Assembly: GCA_964437445.1 (NCBI GenBank)
Contig: CAYTGR010000002.1
Span: 86,899-150,898 of the forward strand
From: CAYTGR01 sp964437445
Lineage (GTDB): Bacteria > Chloroflexota > Anaerolineae > B4-G1 > SLSP01
DNA: 64,000 bases
Reading direction: 5' to 3'
Shown: one piece after another, positions 25,239-34,265 of the stretch
Position numbering within the stretch: the stretch's first letter is position 1
How the letters are laid out: each line of letters begins with the position of its first letter
Made by a program: the position numbers and the translations under genes
Notes under the pieces: model-generated
What the model was told of the DNA's origin: nothing
The model's database searches: none
The model's input: the letters and a program-made list of their open reading frames with translations, nothing else

Positions 25239-25388
25239 AGGAATTCCCCATGAACTGGTGTTCACCAGCCGTGGGATGAAAATAGGCTCGTAGTGCCGCG
25301 CTTCAGCGCGTGGGACGGCGCTCAAGCACCTCACTACAAACTCAGAACGTTATTTTCATTATTTTCAATTATTTTCAAAGGAGGGACG
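25239..25388 (+). repeat. Dispersed three-way-junction element, copy B (core 25289-25338)
   Basis: The 50-nt core is closed by CGTAGT...ACTACA. Hairpin 1 is CGCGC-TTCA-GCGCG (25297-25310). Hairpin 2, at 25317-25330, has one mismatch compared with the other copies. The upstream part carries a CTGGTG-TT-CACCAG hairpin also found near copy A. Downstream, a TTATTTTCA unit occurs three times before AAAGGAGG. The core ends 50 nt before the epimerase start and points toward it. Confidence 0.8.
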
Positions 25389-26339
25389 ATGGGACAAGGC
25401 AAAGTTTTGGTGACCGGGGGGGCCGGGTTTATCGGCTCGCATGTGGTGGATGGGTTGATTGAGGCGGGATATGATGTTGCTATTGTAGACGATCTTTCTA
25501 CAGGCCATCGGCGCAATCTTAACCCCAAGGCGCGTTTCTACGAAATCAGTATCTGCGACCCGGGGCTGGCCCAGGTGTTTGAGCAGGAGCGCCCGGACTA
25601 TGTGGACCACCACGCCGCGCAGATGAACGTGCGCCGGTCTATCATTGACCCGGAGTATGACGCCCGGGTGAACATTTTAGGCTCGCTGAACCTCATTCAG
25701 TGTGCCGTGAAGTACGGCGTCAAAAATTTCGTTTACATTTCTTCTGGGGGGGCAGCTTATGGTGAGCCGGAGTATCTGCCCTGTGACGAAGCGCATCCGA
25801 TCAACCCCATCTGTCAGTACGGCGTCACCAAGCACACGGTGGAGCATTACCTGTTCCTTTATGGCCGGAATTACGGGCTGAACTATGCTGTACTGCGTTA
25901 CCCGAACGTCTACGGGCCCCGTCAAGATCCCTATGGGGAGGCCGGGGTGGTGGCTATTTTTACCCGCCAGATGCAACATGGGCAGCAGGTTTACATCAAC
26001 GGCAGCGGCGAGCAGGTGCGCGACTTTGTCTATGTCTCCGATTGTGCCCGGGCTAACGTGATGTTGATTGAGGATGGCGGCCGCGAGATCTTTAATCTGG
26101 GTTGTGGAGAGGGAACCTCTGTCAACGAAATTTACCAGCATTTGAAGGAAATCAACCAGTATCCGCTGGAGGCCAGGCACAACCCGGCGATCGTCGGGGA
26201 AACTTTCCGCATTTACCTGGATGCCAGCAAGGCCAGGCGGATGTTGAACTGGGAGCCCACTGTTGGCCTGCGTGAGGGGTTGGAACGGACGGCGGCCTAT
26301 TTCCGGGAGCATGATCAGGAGCCAGGGAGCGGTGATTAG
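25389..26339 (+). CDS. NAD-dependent nucleotide-sugar epimerase (UDP-glucose 4-epimerase-like)
   Basis: A 316-residue extended short-chain dehydrogenase/reductase. The Rossmann motif GGAGFIGSH lies near the N-terminus. The active site has Ser residues of YISSGGAAYG and Y144/K148 of QYGVTK. RYPNVYGPRQDP and the substrate-binding VRDFVYVSDCARAN stretch support a GalE/WbpP-like enzyme acting on UDP- or GDP-sugars. It likely supplies a sugar donor to the glycan locus that follows. The ATG at 25389 is set by AAAGGAGG; the longer open frame runs into the repeat element. Confidence 0.88.
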   Translation: MGQGKVLVTGGAGFIGSHVVDGLIEAGYDVAIVDDLSTGHRRNLNPKARFYEISICDPGLAQVFEQERPDYVDHHAAQMNVRRSIIDPEYDARVNILGSLNLIQCAVKYGVKNFVYISSGGAAYGEPEYLPCDEAHPINPICQYGVTKHTVEHYLFLYGRNYGLNYAVLRYPNVYGPRQDPYGEAGVVAIFTRQMQHGQQVYINGSGEQVRDFVYVSDCARANVMLIEDGGREIFNLGCGEGTSVNEIYQHLKEINQYPLEARHNPAIVGETFRIYLDASKARRMLNWEPTVGLREGLERTAAYFREHDQEPGSGD

Positions 26340-26460
26340 TGAGGAGTGTATGGTAATAGTTACATAAAGTAGCAGGATGAAACCCTTGAATCTTGCGGCG
26401 CTCAGGAAGAATTGGGCGACTATTGGACGAGAACTAAGTGACTATTTTTTGAGGAGAGCG

Positions 26461-27201
26461 ATGGACGAGAAAGTTTTAGTGATTGATAACGATCCAGGAC
26501 TGCTCACCCTGCTCAAGTTGGGGCTGGAGAGGGACGGCTTCACGGTTTATACGGTGGCCAGCGGACAGGAAGGGCTGCGCCAGGCCTATGAAATCCACCC
26601 GGATGTGATCATTCTGGACATCATGATGCCGGATATGGATGGTTGGACGACCTGTCAGCGGTTACGCAATATTTGCGATACCCCCATTATCATGCTCACG
26701 GCCAAGACTTCGCAGATGGATGTGTTGAAAGGATTATCGCTGGGGGCCGACGATTACCTGGCCAAGCCGTGTAGCCTGGATGAGCTGAAGGCGCGCATCC
26801 GCACGGTCTTGCGGCGAAGCGGGGGCCGCAAAAGTGAATCGTGGCAGCTGGTCTACGATGACGGGAATCTGCGCATTGATCTGCGGGATGGGGCGGTCAT
26901 GTTGCAAGGGAAGATTGTGGATCTTACGCCTACCGAGTCGCGGCTGCTGCTCTACCTGGTGAGTCAGAAGGGGCGGATCGTGCCCCACAAAGAGCTGCTC
27001 ACCAGTGTCTGGGGGCCGGAGTATGCGAAAGAGGTGGGGTATCTCAGCGTCTACGTGCGGTATCTCCGGCGCAAGATTGAGGACGATCCGGAACACCCTG
27101 CCTACATCCGCACCCGCTGGGGCGTGGGATATTATTTTGCCGGTAGCGGCATGTTAGAGAAATTTCAGAGCCCCAGCTTTGCCGAAAGTGCGCTGCAATG
27201 A
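26461..27201 (+). CDS. OmpR-family response regulator
   Basis: A 246-residue two-domain regulator. Residues 1-120 form the receiver domain, with acidic pocket NDPG, phospho-acceptor D53 (ILDIMMPDMDGW), T of MLTAKT and K of LAKPCS. Residues about 145-232 form a winged helix (DLTPTESRLLLYLVSQKGRIVPHKELL, YVRYLRRKIEDDPEHPAYIRTRWGVGYYF). The ATG at 26461 follows GAGGAG. No histidine kinase is adjacent. Its stop overlaps the start of the Wzz/autokinase gene by 4 nt, so it is positioned to control glycan production. Confidence 0.92.
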   Translation: MDEKVLVIDNDPGLLTLLKLGLERDGFTVYTVASGQEGLRQAYEIHPDVIILDIMMPDMDGWTTCQRLRNICDTPIIMLTAKTSQMDVLKGLSLGADDYLAKPCSLDELKARIRTVLRRSGGRKSESWQLVYDDGNLRIDLRDGAVMLQGKIVDLTPTESRLLLYLVSQKGRIVPHKELLTSVWGPEYAKEVGYLSVYVRYLRRKIEDDPEHPAYIRTRWGVGYYFAGSGMLEKFQSPSFAESALQ

Positions 27202-29006
27202 ACAAAAAAATCAATGTTCTCCATCTCCTGCGCCGGTGGTGGTGGATGTTGTTAATCAGTCTGTTGGTGCCGGTCGGCGGGGCGCGGTATTTGACTGCCC
27301 GGCAGCCCGACTACTATCAGGCGCGGGTCACCTTGATGATCGGGACCAACTTGCAGAGCGCAGAACCCGATCCGTGGAAGATCAACGTGACCAACAGCCT
27401 GGCGAGCGCCTATGCGCTGCTGGTCAAAGAGCGACCGGTGACCGAAGCGGTGATTAAGCGCCTGGCTTTGCCGTTAACACCGGAGCAACTGGCCCAACGG
27501 ATCACTACCCAGGTTTCAACGGAGGCGCAGCTGTTGACCCTGATGGTGGTGGATGGTAATCCTGATACGGCGGCGTTGATTGCCAACGCTCTGGCCGACG
27601 AGTTGGTGCGGCGCAGCCCGGTCTCGGGCGAGGAACAGCGGCGGCGGCAGGCTTTTGTCAAGGCGCAGATGGATGATCTGGAAAAGCGGATTGATTTCCT
27701 CAACCAGGAAATTGATAAAGTACGCGCTTCACTGTTGGAACTGACCTCGGCGGCGGAGCTGGAGGAAGCGCAGAGCCGGCTCACCCAGCTGGAGAAGTCC
27801 AAGGTAGATTATCAGACCGCCTACGCCGGCCTGTTAGCCTCCTATAGCCAGGATTCCCCTAATATTGTCTCGGTGTTTCAGCAGGCGGTCAAGCCCTCCT
27901 CGCCATTGCCGCGCCGCGATCTGCTGATTGTCGGGGTTGCTGCGTTGGGCGGCCTGGCGCTGGGGGTTGCCGCAGCGCTCTTGATTGAATACCTGGACGA
28001 TTCGTTGCGTTGGGAAGGGGAGTCCAAGCGCACGCTGTTGGACCTGCCGGTGGTAGGAGCGATTCCCACCTCCCGATATTCCAATGTCATGAACAATTTT
28101 GACCCGCTCTCGCCGGCCACCGAGATGATCCGAGCCTTGCGGACAAATATTTTTCTGGTGGCAGGCGACCGCCCGCTGCGGACGTTGTTGGTTACCAGCC
28201 CTGACATCCAGGCCGGCAAGACGTTTACGGTAGCCCGGCTGGGGCTGGCGATGGCGAACAGCGGCAAACAGGTCATCCTGGTGGATTCCGATCTGCGGCG
28301 GCCAGCACTGCACGAACAATTTGATCTGCCCAACCTGGAAGGGCTTTCCGATGTGCTGGTCAATCCAGAATCCATGCTGGGCAATTTGTCGGCGCTGCTT
28401 CAGCCCAGCGGTCATCCCAATCTGGCAGTGCTGACGGCCGGGAAGCCCCCTATTGATCCCAGCCTGTTGCTCACTATGCCGCGGCTCAAAGAGCTGTTGC
28501 AGGCGTTGGAGGGATTGGCCGACGTGGTTGTGATTGACAGCCCCCCTGTCATGGTGGGACCGGATAGCACGTTGTTGGCGATGGCATCCGACGGGGCGGT
28601 GTTGGTGGTCAGCTCAGGACGGAGCACCCGGTCGGCGCTGACCACGGCTAAAGAGCAGCTAACCGAACATGGCGATGTGACTCTGTTGGGGGTGGTTTTC
28701 AACCGGGTGACTCCGAGCTCCAATGGCTATTACTACTATGGTTATGGGTTGCCACGCCAGCGCCGGTTCCGTCGCGCCTGGAAATGGCTCAAGGTGCATC
28801 TGCCGTTTTTGCATTTGCCCGAGCTCAAGCGAGAGAAGGTAGATGTGCTGGCGCTGGCCGAGGTGGCAGACATTCTGGGGGTTCAGCGTGCCACGGCGCG
28901 GCGCTGGTGCCAGAGCGGTCGCCTCAAGGCTTACCGTTCCGGGCTGCGGTGGTATGTCAAAAAGGACGATTTTCGGGCCTTTGTAGAACAGTTTTCTAAA
29001 CCATGA
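27198..29006 (+). CDS. Wzz/tyrosine autokinase (BY-kinase) with C-terminal helix-turn-helix
   Basis: A 602-residue protein. It begins with a Wzz-type chain-length domain: a first membrane helix near 12-32, an extracytoplasmic coiled-coil region to about 235, and a second helix near 240-262. A cytoplasmic P-loop kinase domain follows, with Walker A AGKT (K341), Walker A' VILVDSDLRRP and Walker B VVVIDSPPVM. A Tyr cluster (GYYYYGYG, near 509-516) is the likely autophosphorylation site. The last 55 residues (LAEVADILGVQRATARRWCQS, then RSGLRWYVKKDDF) form a MerR/excisionase-like helix-turn-helix, which is unusual for this family. It controls polysaccharide chain length and export. Confidence 0.88.
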   Translation: MNKKINVLHLLRRWWWMLLISLLVPVGGARYLTARQPDYYQARVTLMIGTNLQSAEPDPWKINVTNSLASAYALLVKERPVTEAVIKRLALPLTPEQLAQRITTQVSTEAQLLTLMVVDGNPDTAALIANALADELVRRSPVSGEEQRRRQAFVKAQMDDLEKRIDFLNQEIDKVRASLLELTSAAELEEAQSRLTQLEKSKVDYQTAYAGLLASYSQDSPNIVSVFQQAVKPSSPLPRRDLLIVGVAALGGLALGVAAALLIEYLDDSLRWEGESKRTLLDLPVVGAIPTSRYSNVMNNFDPLSPATEMIRALRTNIFLVAGDRPLRTLLVTSPDIQAGKTFTVARLGLAMANSGKQVILVDSDLRRPALHEQFDLPNLEGLSDVLVNPESMLGNLSALLQPSGHPNLAVLTAGKPPIDPSLLLTMPRLKELLQALEGLADVVVIDSPPVMVGPDSTLLAMASDGAVLVVSSGRSTRSALTTAKEQLTEHGDVTLLGVVFNRVTPSSNGYYYYGYGLPRQRRFRRAWKWLKVHLPFLHLPELKREKVDVLALAEVADILGVQRATARRWCQSGRLKAYRSGLRWYVKKDDFRAFVEQFSKP

Positions 29007-30309
29007 GCGCTTTTTCCCGTATCGTTGCTAAAAACTCTTTCTTCAGCTTGCTCGGCCAGGTCGGCATCAAGGCGTTGAGTTTTGTCTTTTCCGTCTTTGT
29101 GGTGCGCCGGCTGGGCGGTGAGAGCTACGGCCAATACATGACGGTATTGGCCTACGTCAACATCTTTGCCATTTTCTCGGACCTGGGGCTGGCTCCGTAT
29201 GCGTTGCGCGAGATCGCGAAGGATAAGAGCAAGACCTTCAACCTCTTTTCCAATGTCGTGGCGCTCCGGCTGCTGCTCTCCATCCCGGCGGTGGCGCTGG
29301 CGACCGGGTCGGCGTGGTTTTCCGGCCGTGACCCGGCGTTGGTCTGGGGGATTTTCGTCTATAGCTGCGGCCTCTTTATCTATGCCGTTCAGGGTCCACT
29401 GGATGCGCTGCTCATAGCAAAAGAGCGACTGGATTACTCTTCGCTTTTCAGTGTTATCAATCAGCTGGTCTTTGTCATGCTGGGCACGCTGGTGTTGGTG
29501 CAGGGCTATGGCGTTCTGGGCCTGATTGGGGCTTCCCTGATGGCCGTGTTGGTGCCGACCGTGCTTAGCGCCGGTACCATCCGCCGTCGCCTGGGCGGGT
29601 TGCAAGTGCAGGTGACGCCGCGTGACTGGGGATACTTACTGAAGCGCGCCCTGCCCTTCGGGGTGATCGGTTTCACGCTGGGCCTTTCGTACAAGGTGGA
29701 TACCGTTCTGCTCCAGTACTTTTGGGGGGATGCCGAGACCGGCTGGTACAACATTGCTTACAACCTTATTTTCATGCTGACCACTATCTCCCATGCGGTG
29801 AACGTCTCACTCTACCCCTCCATGGTTCGCCAACAGGCCACCGCGCCGGACCAGATGGGGCAGATTTACAATCGCGCGCTGAAGTATCTGTTCGCTCTTT
29901 CTATCCCGGTTGCGGTGGGGACCACGGTGTTAGCCGATCAGATCATTGTTTTCCTGTACACGCNNNNNNNNNNNNNNNNNNNNNNNNNNNNNNNNNNNNN
30001 NNNNNNNNNNNNNNNNNNNNNNNNNNNNNNNNNNNNNNNNNNNNNNNNNNNNNNNNNNNNNNNCGTGAACTGCGGGCCGTGGATCGGCTGAACACCTTTG
30101 TTAAACCGGTTCTGTCGGCAGCGCTGATGGGACTCTGCGCCTGGCTCCTGCGCGGTTGGCCGCTGTTGGTGGTGGTAGCGCTGGCGGGTGGGCTCTATCT
30201 GGCCGGCCTGGTGGTATTGAAAGCGGTGGATCAGAAAGAGGTGCTCTTTGTCCGCCAACTGCTGACCCGTCGCACGCCGGCGGCTGCCGAGGAGGGGATT
30301 TCTCAATGA
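29003..30309 (+). CDS. Polysaccharide flippase (Wzx/MATE-like), interrupted by scaffold gap
   Basis: A membrane protein of the MVF/MATE-like polysaccharide transporter group. The N-terminal part (to 29963) has about nine helices, with family stretches FSRIVAKNSFFSLLGQ and VVRRLGGESYGQYMTVLAY. After the gap of N (29964-30063), the C-terminal part resumes in another reading frame (FVKPVLSAALMGLCAWLLRGW) and ends at 30309. The frame change is expected because the true gap length is unknown. It flips lipid-linked oligosaccharides across the membrane. It overlaps the autokinase stop by 4 nt and the next glycosyltransferase by 4 nt. Confidence 0.85.
29964..30063. other. Scaffold gap of 100 N
   Basis: Exactly 100 N in a row inside the flippase gene. 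The length is a placeholder, so frame and size across it are undefined. Confidence 0.99.
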
Positions 30310-31643
30310 AGGTCTTGCTGGCAGCGCATCATTTCCCCCCGCAGTTCCTGGGCGGGGCCGAATGGCAGGCCTACCGCATGGCACGCTGGCTCCGCGCGGC
30401 GGGACACGAGGTGCGGGTGCTCTGTGTGGCTTCGGACACGCAAGGGCAGGTGGGGGAACTGACCTACCAGGACGAAATCTACCAGGGATTGCCGGTGCGC
30501 CGGCTGGCTTTCAACCTGCCTGCCGTGCCGGACCCCCTCCGTTGGAGTTTCCGCAACCCGTTGGTGGAGCAGCACACTGAGGCGCTGCTGGCCGAGTTCC
30601 AACCTGATCTTTTACATCTGGTCAGCGGCTATTTGCTTTCCGGGAGCGTGCTCGCTGCCGCTGAGACGCTTGGTTTCCCCACCGTGTTGATGCCGATGGA
30701 CTACTGGTTCCTCTGTCCCCGGATCACGCTGCTACACCCGGATGGCTGTTTGTGTCCGGTGCCTGATGATCGTTGTGCCTGCGTGATCTGTCTGCGCCAG
30801 GATAAACGGCGGTACCGGTGGGCCAATGCGGTGACCGGGGGGCGGGCGACCCGCTGGCTGCGCGCGCTGGGCAGCTCGCGGTTTTGCCCTAAGGGATGGC
30901 GGGCGCGGGCGGCGCGGGAGACACTCAGAGAACGCGACCGCTATCTTCAGGAACGCTTTGCTGCTGCCAGCGCGGTGGTGGTCAATTCTCGCTTTCTCCA
31001 GCGGACGTTGGAGCAGCACGGCTTCACGGCGCGCCGGCTGATCCAGGTTCGGCAGGGGTTGGAGCTGCCCCCCTCGGCAGGAACGAGGTTGGCACGCTCA
31101 GATGGCGTTTTCCGTATCGGCTACGTGGGGCAGTTGGTGCACTACAAGGGGGTGGAGACGCTGGTACGGGCCTTCCGACAGCTGCCTCCCACGGGGCGTC
31201 CGCTGGAACTCGTGCTTTACGGCGACCCCACGCGCTTTCCGGCCTTCGCCCGCGACCTGCGGCGTGGCATCGGTGACGATGCCTGCATCCAGCTGGCCGG
31301 CACTTTCACCCATGACCGGCTGGCCGAGGTCTACGGCGGGCTGGATCTGTTGGTGGTTCCCTCGCTCTGGTACGAGAACAGCCCCAATGCGATTTTGGAG
31401 GCCCAGGCGTTTCAGGTACCGGTGATCGCTTCCAACCTGGGGGGTATCCCTGAGCTGGTGCAGGATGAGGTCAACGGTCTGCTGTTTGAGCCGGGTAACC
31501 CGGCAGCCCTGGCCCGCCAGCTGCAACGGACGGTGGCGGAACCGGGGTTGTTAGCACGGCTGCGCGCCGGGAGCGGGCCGGTCAAGAGCCTGGATGAGGA
31601 GATGCAGGAATTGATGCAGGTCTACCGGGAGGTGAGAGGGTGA
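30306..31643 (+). CDS. Family 4 glycosyltransferase
   Basis: A 445-residue GT-B fold enzyme. The N-terminal nucleotide-fold shows AAHHFPPQFLGGAEWQAYRMARWL. The C-terminal donor-binding half has GYVGQLVHYKGVETLVRAF and the E-x7-E region LWYENSPNAILEAQAF. A Cys-rich insertion (CPRITLLHPDGCLCPVPDDRCACVIC) lies near residues 138-165 and is also seen in some related GT4 enzymes. It is probably a cytoplasmic enzyme adding a sugar to the lipid-linked repeat unit. The ATG overlaps the flippase stop (ATGA). Confidence 0.9.
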   Translation: MKVLLAAHHFPPQFLGGAEWQAYRMARWLRAAGHEVRVLCVASDTQGQVGELTYQDEIYQGLPVRRLAFNLPAVPDPLRWSFRNPLVEQHTEALLAEFQPDLLHLVSGYLLSGSVLAAAETLGFPTVLMPMDYWFLCPRITLLHPDGCLCPVPDDRCACVICLRQDKRRYRWANAVTGGRATRWLRALGSSRFCPKGWRARAARETLRERDRYLQERFAAASAVVVNSRFLQRTLEQHGFTARRLIQVRQGLELPPSAGTRLARSDGVFRIGYVGQLVHYKGVETLVRAFRQLPPTGRPLELVLYGDPTRFPAFARDLRRGIGDDACIQLAGTFTHDRLAEVYGGLDLLVVPSLWYENSPNAILEAQAFQVPVIASNLGGIPELVQDEVNGLLFEPGNPAALARQLQRTVAEPGLLARLRAGSGPVKSLDEEMQELMQVYREVRG

Positions 31644-31713
31644 GAGGGTGAGAGGATGAGAGGATGAGAGGATGAGAGGATGAGAGGATGAGAGGGTGAG
31701 AGGATGAGAGGGT
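31631..31713. repeat. Octamer tandem array (TGAGAGGA)
   Basis: About nine near-perfect copies of an 8-nt unit (TGAGAGGG/TGAGAGGA) start at the end of the glycosyltransferase gene. The unit happens to contain a Shine-Dalgarno-like GAGAGG. Confidence 0.85.
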
Positions 31714-31723
31714 GATGAGGAGA

Positions 31724-31790
31724 AATTTGCTGAAGGCTGAGCTGCTGAAACGCTGAACCGCTGGAACGCTGAACCGCTAAACCGCTCGCA
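31724..31790. repeat. Octamer/heptamer array (CGCTGAAC)
   Basis: Imperfect copies of GCTGAAG/CGCTGAAC/CGCTGGAA/CGCTAAAC follow the previous array. They end just before the GAGGGGG ribosome site of the acyltransferase gene. A related unit forms the array at 44276-44337. Confidence 0.75.
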
Positions 31791-31800
31791 GAGGGGGACG

Positions 31801-32409
31801 ATGGTTTCAACTGGTATGGAAGAAGCACCGCTGAGTTACCGGCACTACTGGCAGAAGTTCTGGGAACTGGGGCCGGATTTTCGCCGCTGGATCATCCCTG
31901 GTGTCATCCGGGGGCTCTGGCGCGCGCGGAATTTCGCCTCCAAAGAGCTCGTCTTTCTGGGCCGGGACGTGACCCTCATCCGGCGCAACCGGCAGGCCCG
32001 CATTCTGACCGGGCGCGGTTGCCGCATCGCCGATCACTGTTTCATAGATGTCGGCGGGACGCTCCAGCTGGGGGAGCGGGTGGTCGTGGGGCCTTACACC
32101 CGGATCATGGCAGCGACGGAGGTGCATATTGGCGCGCGCTGCATGATCAGCTGGAACTGTAGCATCTTTGATTCGGTCGGGCACCGGCTCTGGCTGGAGG
32201 AGACCGGCGAGACGGAGATTGAGGCTCCGATCACGATCGGCAACGACGTCTGGATTGGCCCTTACTCCATCATCATGAAGGGCGTGACCATCGGCGACAA
32301 CGCCGTTGTGGGGGCCGGCTCGGTAGTGCGGCGCGATGTGCCGCCCAGTACCCTGGTCTACGGCAATCCGGCCCGACCGGCGGGCAAAGTAGCCCGGTGG
32401 GAACGTTGA
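31801..32409 (+). CDS. Left-handed beta-helix acyltransferase
   Basis: A 202-residue protein of the hexapeptide-repeat acetyltransferase group (maltose/galactoside acetyltransferase-like). Repeats run from about residue 65 to 185 (GRGCRIADHCFIDVGGTLQLGERV, IGNDVWIGPYSIIMKGVTIGDNAVVGAGSVV). They end with the typical YGNPARPAGKVA. The N-terminal 60 residues are Trp/Arg-rich and unlike standard members. It probably O-acetylates a sugar of the exported glycan, using acetyl-CoA. The ATG follows GAGGGGG. Confidence 0.88.
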   Translation: MVSTGMEEAPLSYRHYWQKFWELGPDFRRWIIPGVIRGLWRARNFASKELVFLGRDVTLIRRNRQARILTGRGCRIADHCFIDVGGTLQLGERVVVGPYTRIMAATEVHIGARCMISWNCSIFDSVGHRLWLEETGETEIEAPITIGNDVWIGPYSIIMKGVTIGDNAVVGAGSVVRRDVPPSTLVYGNPARPAGKVARWER

Positions 32410-32419
32410 GCTGGCCTGG

Positions 32420-32450
32420 CGCGCCGGACGGTGCTTAAGCGCCTTACTGA
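32420..32450 (+). repeat. Half copy of the three-way-junction element (copy E)
   Basis: GGACGGTGCTTAAGCGCCTT matches the second hairpin and 3' arm of the dispersed element (GGCGCTAAAGCGCC...ACTA) with a few changes. The first hairpin is not recognisable. It points toward the SGNH-like gene, as in the complete copies. Confidence 0.5.
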
Positions 32451-32495
32451 GAACCTTTCCACCTTTTCTGAGGCTATCCTGACAGGGTGAGGGTG

Positions 32496-33359
32496 ATGAA
32501 AAAGAAGATGTGGCTCGTGGGGGGAGTTGGGATCGTGGTGCTGCTGGCCGTGGCCGGCCTGACCTTGCGGGGGCGTGGCCTGGGGATGGCGGCGCTCCAT
32601 CACGGGCGGGCCTTCCTGGATCACAAGAATGCAGTAAGGGGGGGAAACTTCACCAATGTGATCTTTTTGCACCACTCCACCGGGCGGGCCTTGATCCAGG
32701 AAGGGGGGGTGCGGGAGCGGCTGACGGCGGCCGGTTTCCAATTTTGGGACCACGATTACAACTGGGAGGGCCTCAGCCGCCCGGATGGGACGCTGGCCGG
32801 CTACAGCTACAGCATTCCCGGCGACAACACCGATCCCGACGGATTGGCGCGGCTTTTCACCCAGCGGGTCTATGCCTGGCCGCTCAACGCTTTCAGCGGT
32901 CTGCTGCAGCACGAGGTCATCATCTTCAAATCCTGTTTCCCGGTGAGCAACATTGAGAGCGACGAGCAGCTGGAAGAGGACAAAGGCTACTACCGGCAGA
33001 TCCGCGCCGTGATTGACAAACATCCTGAACATTTCTTCATCCTTTTGACGCAGCCGCCGCTCAATCCGGCGGAGACCACGCCGGAAGCCGCCGCCCGCGC
33101 GCGCGCCCTGGCCGACTGGTTGGCCTCGCCGGAGTTCCTGGCCGGACATCCCAACCTGGCCGTTTTCAACTTCTTTGACCTGCTGGCCGAAAGCGATCCG
33201 CAAGCGCCCGACTACAACATGTTGCGCGCGGCTTATCGCCACGGTACCGATTCGCATCCCAACACGGCGGCCAATGAGACTATCGGCCCGCAATTGGCCG
33301 ACTTTGTGGCTCAGACGGTGGCCGCTTACCGGACGCAGGTGCAAAGCGGAGGCCCCTGA
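32496..33359 (+). CDS. Membrane-anchored SGNH-hydrolase-like protein
   Basis: A 287-residue protein with an N-terminal signal anchor (about residues 5-24) and a soluble domain. FLHHSTG places a serine (S61) where a nucleophile could be, and GTDSHPN near the end gives an Asp/His pair (D252/H254), the order of an SGNH esterase triad. The block 2/3 residues Gly and Asn of classical SGNH enzymes are not clearly seen, so this is a divergent member or a mimic. An extracytoplasmic esterase acting on the acetylated glycan would fit the neighbours. Start alternatives are GTG at 32487 and ATG at 32496; ATG is preferred. It overlaps the next gene by 1 nt. Confidence 0.6.
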   Translation: MKKKMWLVGGVGIVVLLAVAGLTLRGRGLGMAALHHGRAFLDHKNAVRGGNFTNVIFLHHSTGRALIQEGGVRERLTAAGFQFWDHDYNWEGLSRPDGTLAGYSYSIPGDNTDPDGLARLFTQRVYAWPLNAFSGLLQHEVIIFKSCFPVSNIESDEQLEEDKGYYRQIRAVIDKHPEHFFILLTQPPLNPAETTPEAAARARALADWLASPEFLAGHPNLAVFNFFDLLAESDPQAPDYNMLRAAYRHGTDSHPNTAANETIGPQLADFVAQTVAAYRTQVQSGGP

Positions 33360-34258
33360 TGCCGCGCGTGGCGATCATTGTCCTGAACTGGAACCGGCGT
33401 GCCGACACCATGGCCTGTCTGGAGTCGTTGCGGGCGCTGATCTATCCCGACTACGAAATCGTGGTGGTGGACAATGCCTCCAGCGATGGCTCGGCGGCGG
33501 CCATCCGGCAGCAGTTCCCGGAAGTGACGCTCCTGGAGAACGCGGCGAACCTGGGGTACGCCGGCGGCAACAATGTGGGCTTGCGCTATGCGCTGGAGCA
33601 GGGGGCGGATTATGCCTTCCTGCTTAACAATGACACGGTGGTAGACCCCGGCTGCCTGAGCGCGCTGGTGGCGGTCACCGCAGCGGACCCGGCGGTGGGG
33701 ATGGCCGGTCCGTTGATTTATTACTTTGACCGGCCCACGGTCATCTGGTCGGCTGGCGGGGCCATTGACTGGCGGCGCGGCACGACCCGCATGATCGGCC
33801 TGGACGAGCCGGACGAGGGCCGCTGGACGGGGCCGCGCCCGGTGGATTTCCTCACCGGCTGCGCGCTGTTGGTCAAAGCGGAGACACTGCGCCAGATTGG
33901 GCTGTTGGACGAACGTTTTTTCGCGTATTACGAAGATACCGAGTGGGGCGTGCGGGCCGTCCGGGCCGGTTACCGGTTGCTCCTGGTGCCGGCGGCCAAA
34001 GTCTGGCACAAGATCGCGCCCACCCGGCAGGCAGTTTCGCCCGCCATCTATTACTACATGACCCGCAACCGGCTGCTTTTCTTGCAATCCAGCCGGGCCG
34101 GGCTGGGGCCCCAGCTGGCGGTGTTCTGGGAGAACCTGCGGACGCTGGCGAGCTGGACGCTCCGGCCCCGCTGGCGTGACCGGCGGCCGCTGCGGGGAGT
34201 GATGGCGCGCGCGCTGGGCGATTACCTGCGCCGGCGGTGGGGGCCGATCACGTGGTAG
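33359..34258 (+). CDS. Family 2 glycosyltransferase (rhamnosyltransferase-like)
   Basis: A 299-residue GT-A enzyme. Signatures are IIVLNWNRRADTMACLESL, VVVDNASSDGS, NLGYAGGNNVGL, the DxD equivalent LLNNDTVV and the acceptor loop FFAYYEDTEWGVR. This is the WcaA/WbbL group that often transfers rhamnose or other deoxysugars from a dTDP/UDP donor. The start overlaps the previous stop (TGATG). Confidence 0.9.
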   Translation: MPRVAIIVLNWNRRADTMACLESLRALIYPDYEIVVVDNASSDGSAAAIRQQFPEVTLLENAANLGYAGGNNVGLRYALEQGADYAFLLNNDTVVDPGCLSALVAVTAADPAVGMAGPLIYYFDRPTVIWSAGGAIDWRRGTTRMIGLDEPDEGRWTGPRPVDFLTGCALLVKAETLRQIGLLDERFFAYYEDTEWGVRAVRAGYRLLLVPAAKVWHKIAPTRQAVSPAIYYYMTRNRLLFLQSSRAGLGPQLAVFWENLRTLASWTLRPRWRDRRPLRGVMARALGDYLRRRWGPITW

Positions 34259-34265
34259 GGGGCCT

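Noticed and set aside
29003..30309. Frameshift in the flippase gene
   Set aside because: The frame change coincides with a placeholder gap of 100 N, so it says nothing about the real sequence.
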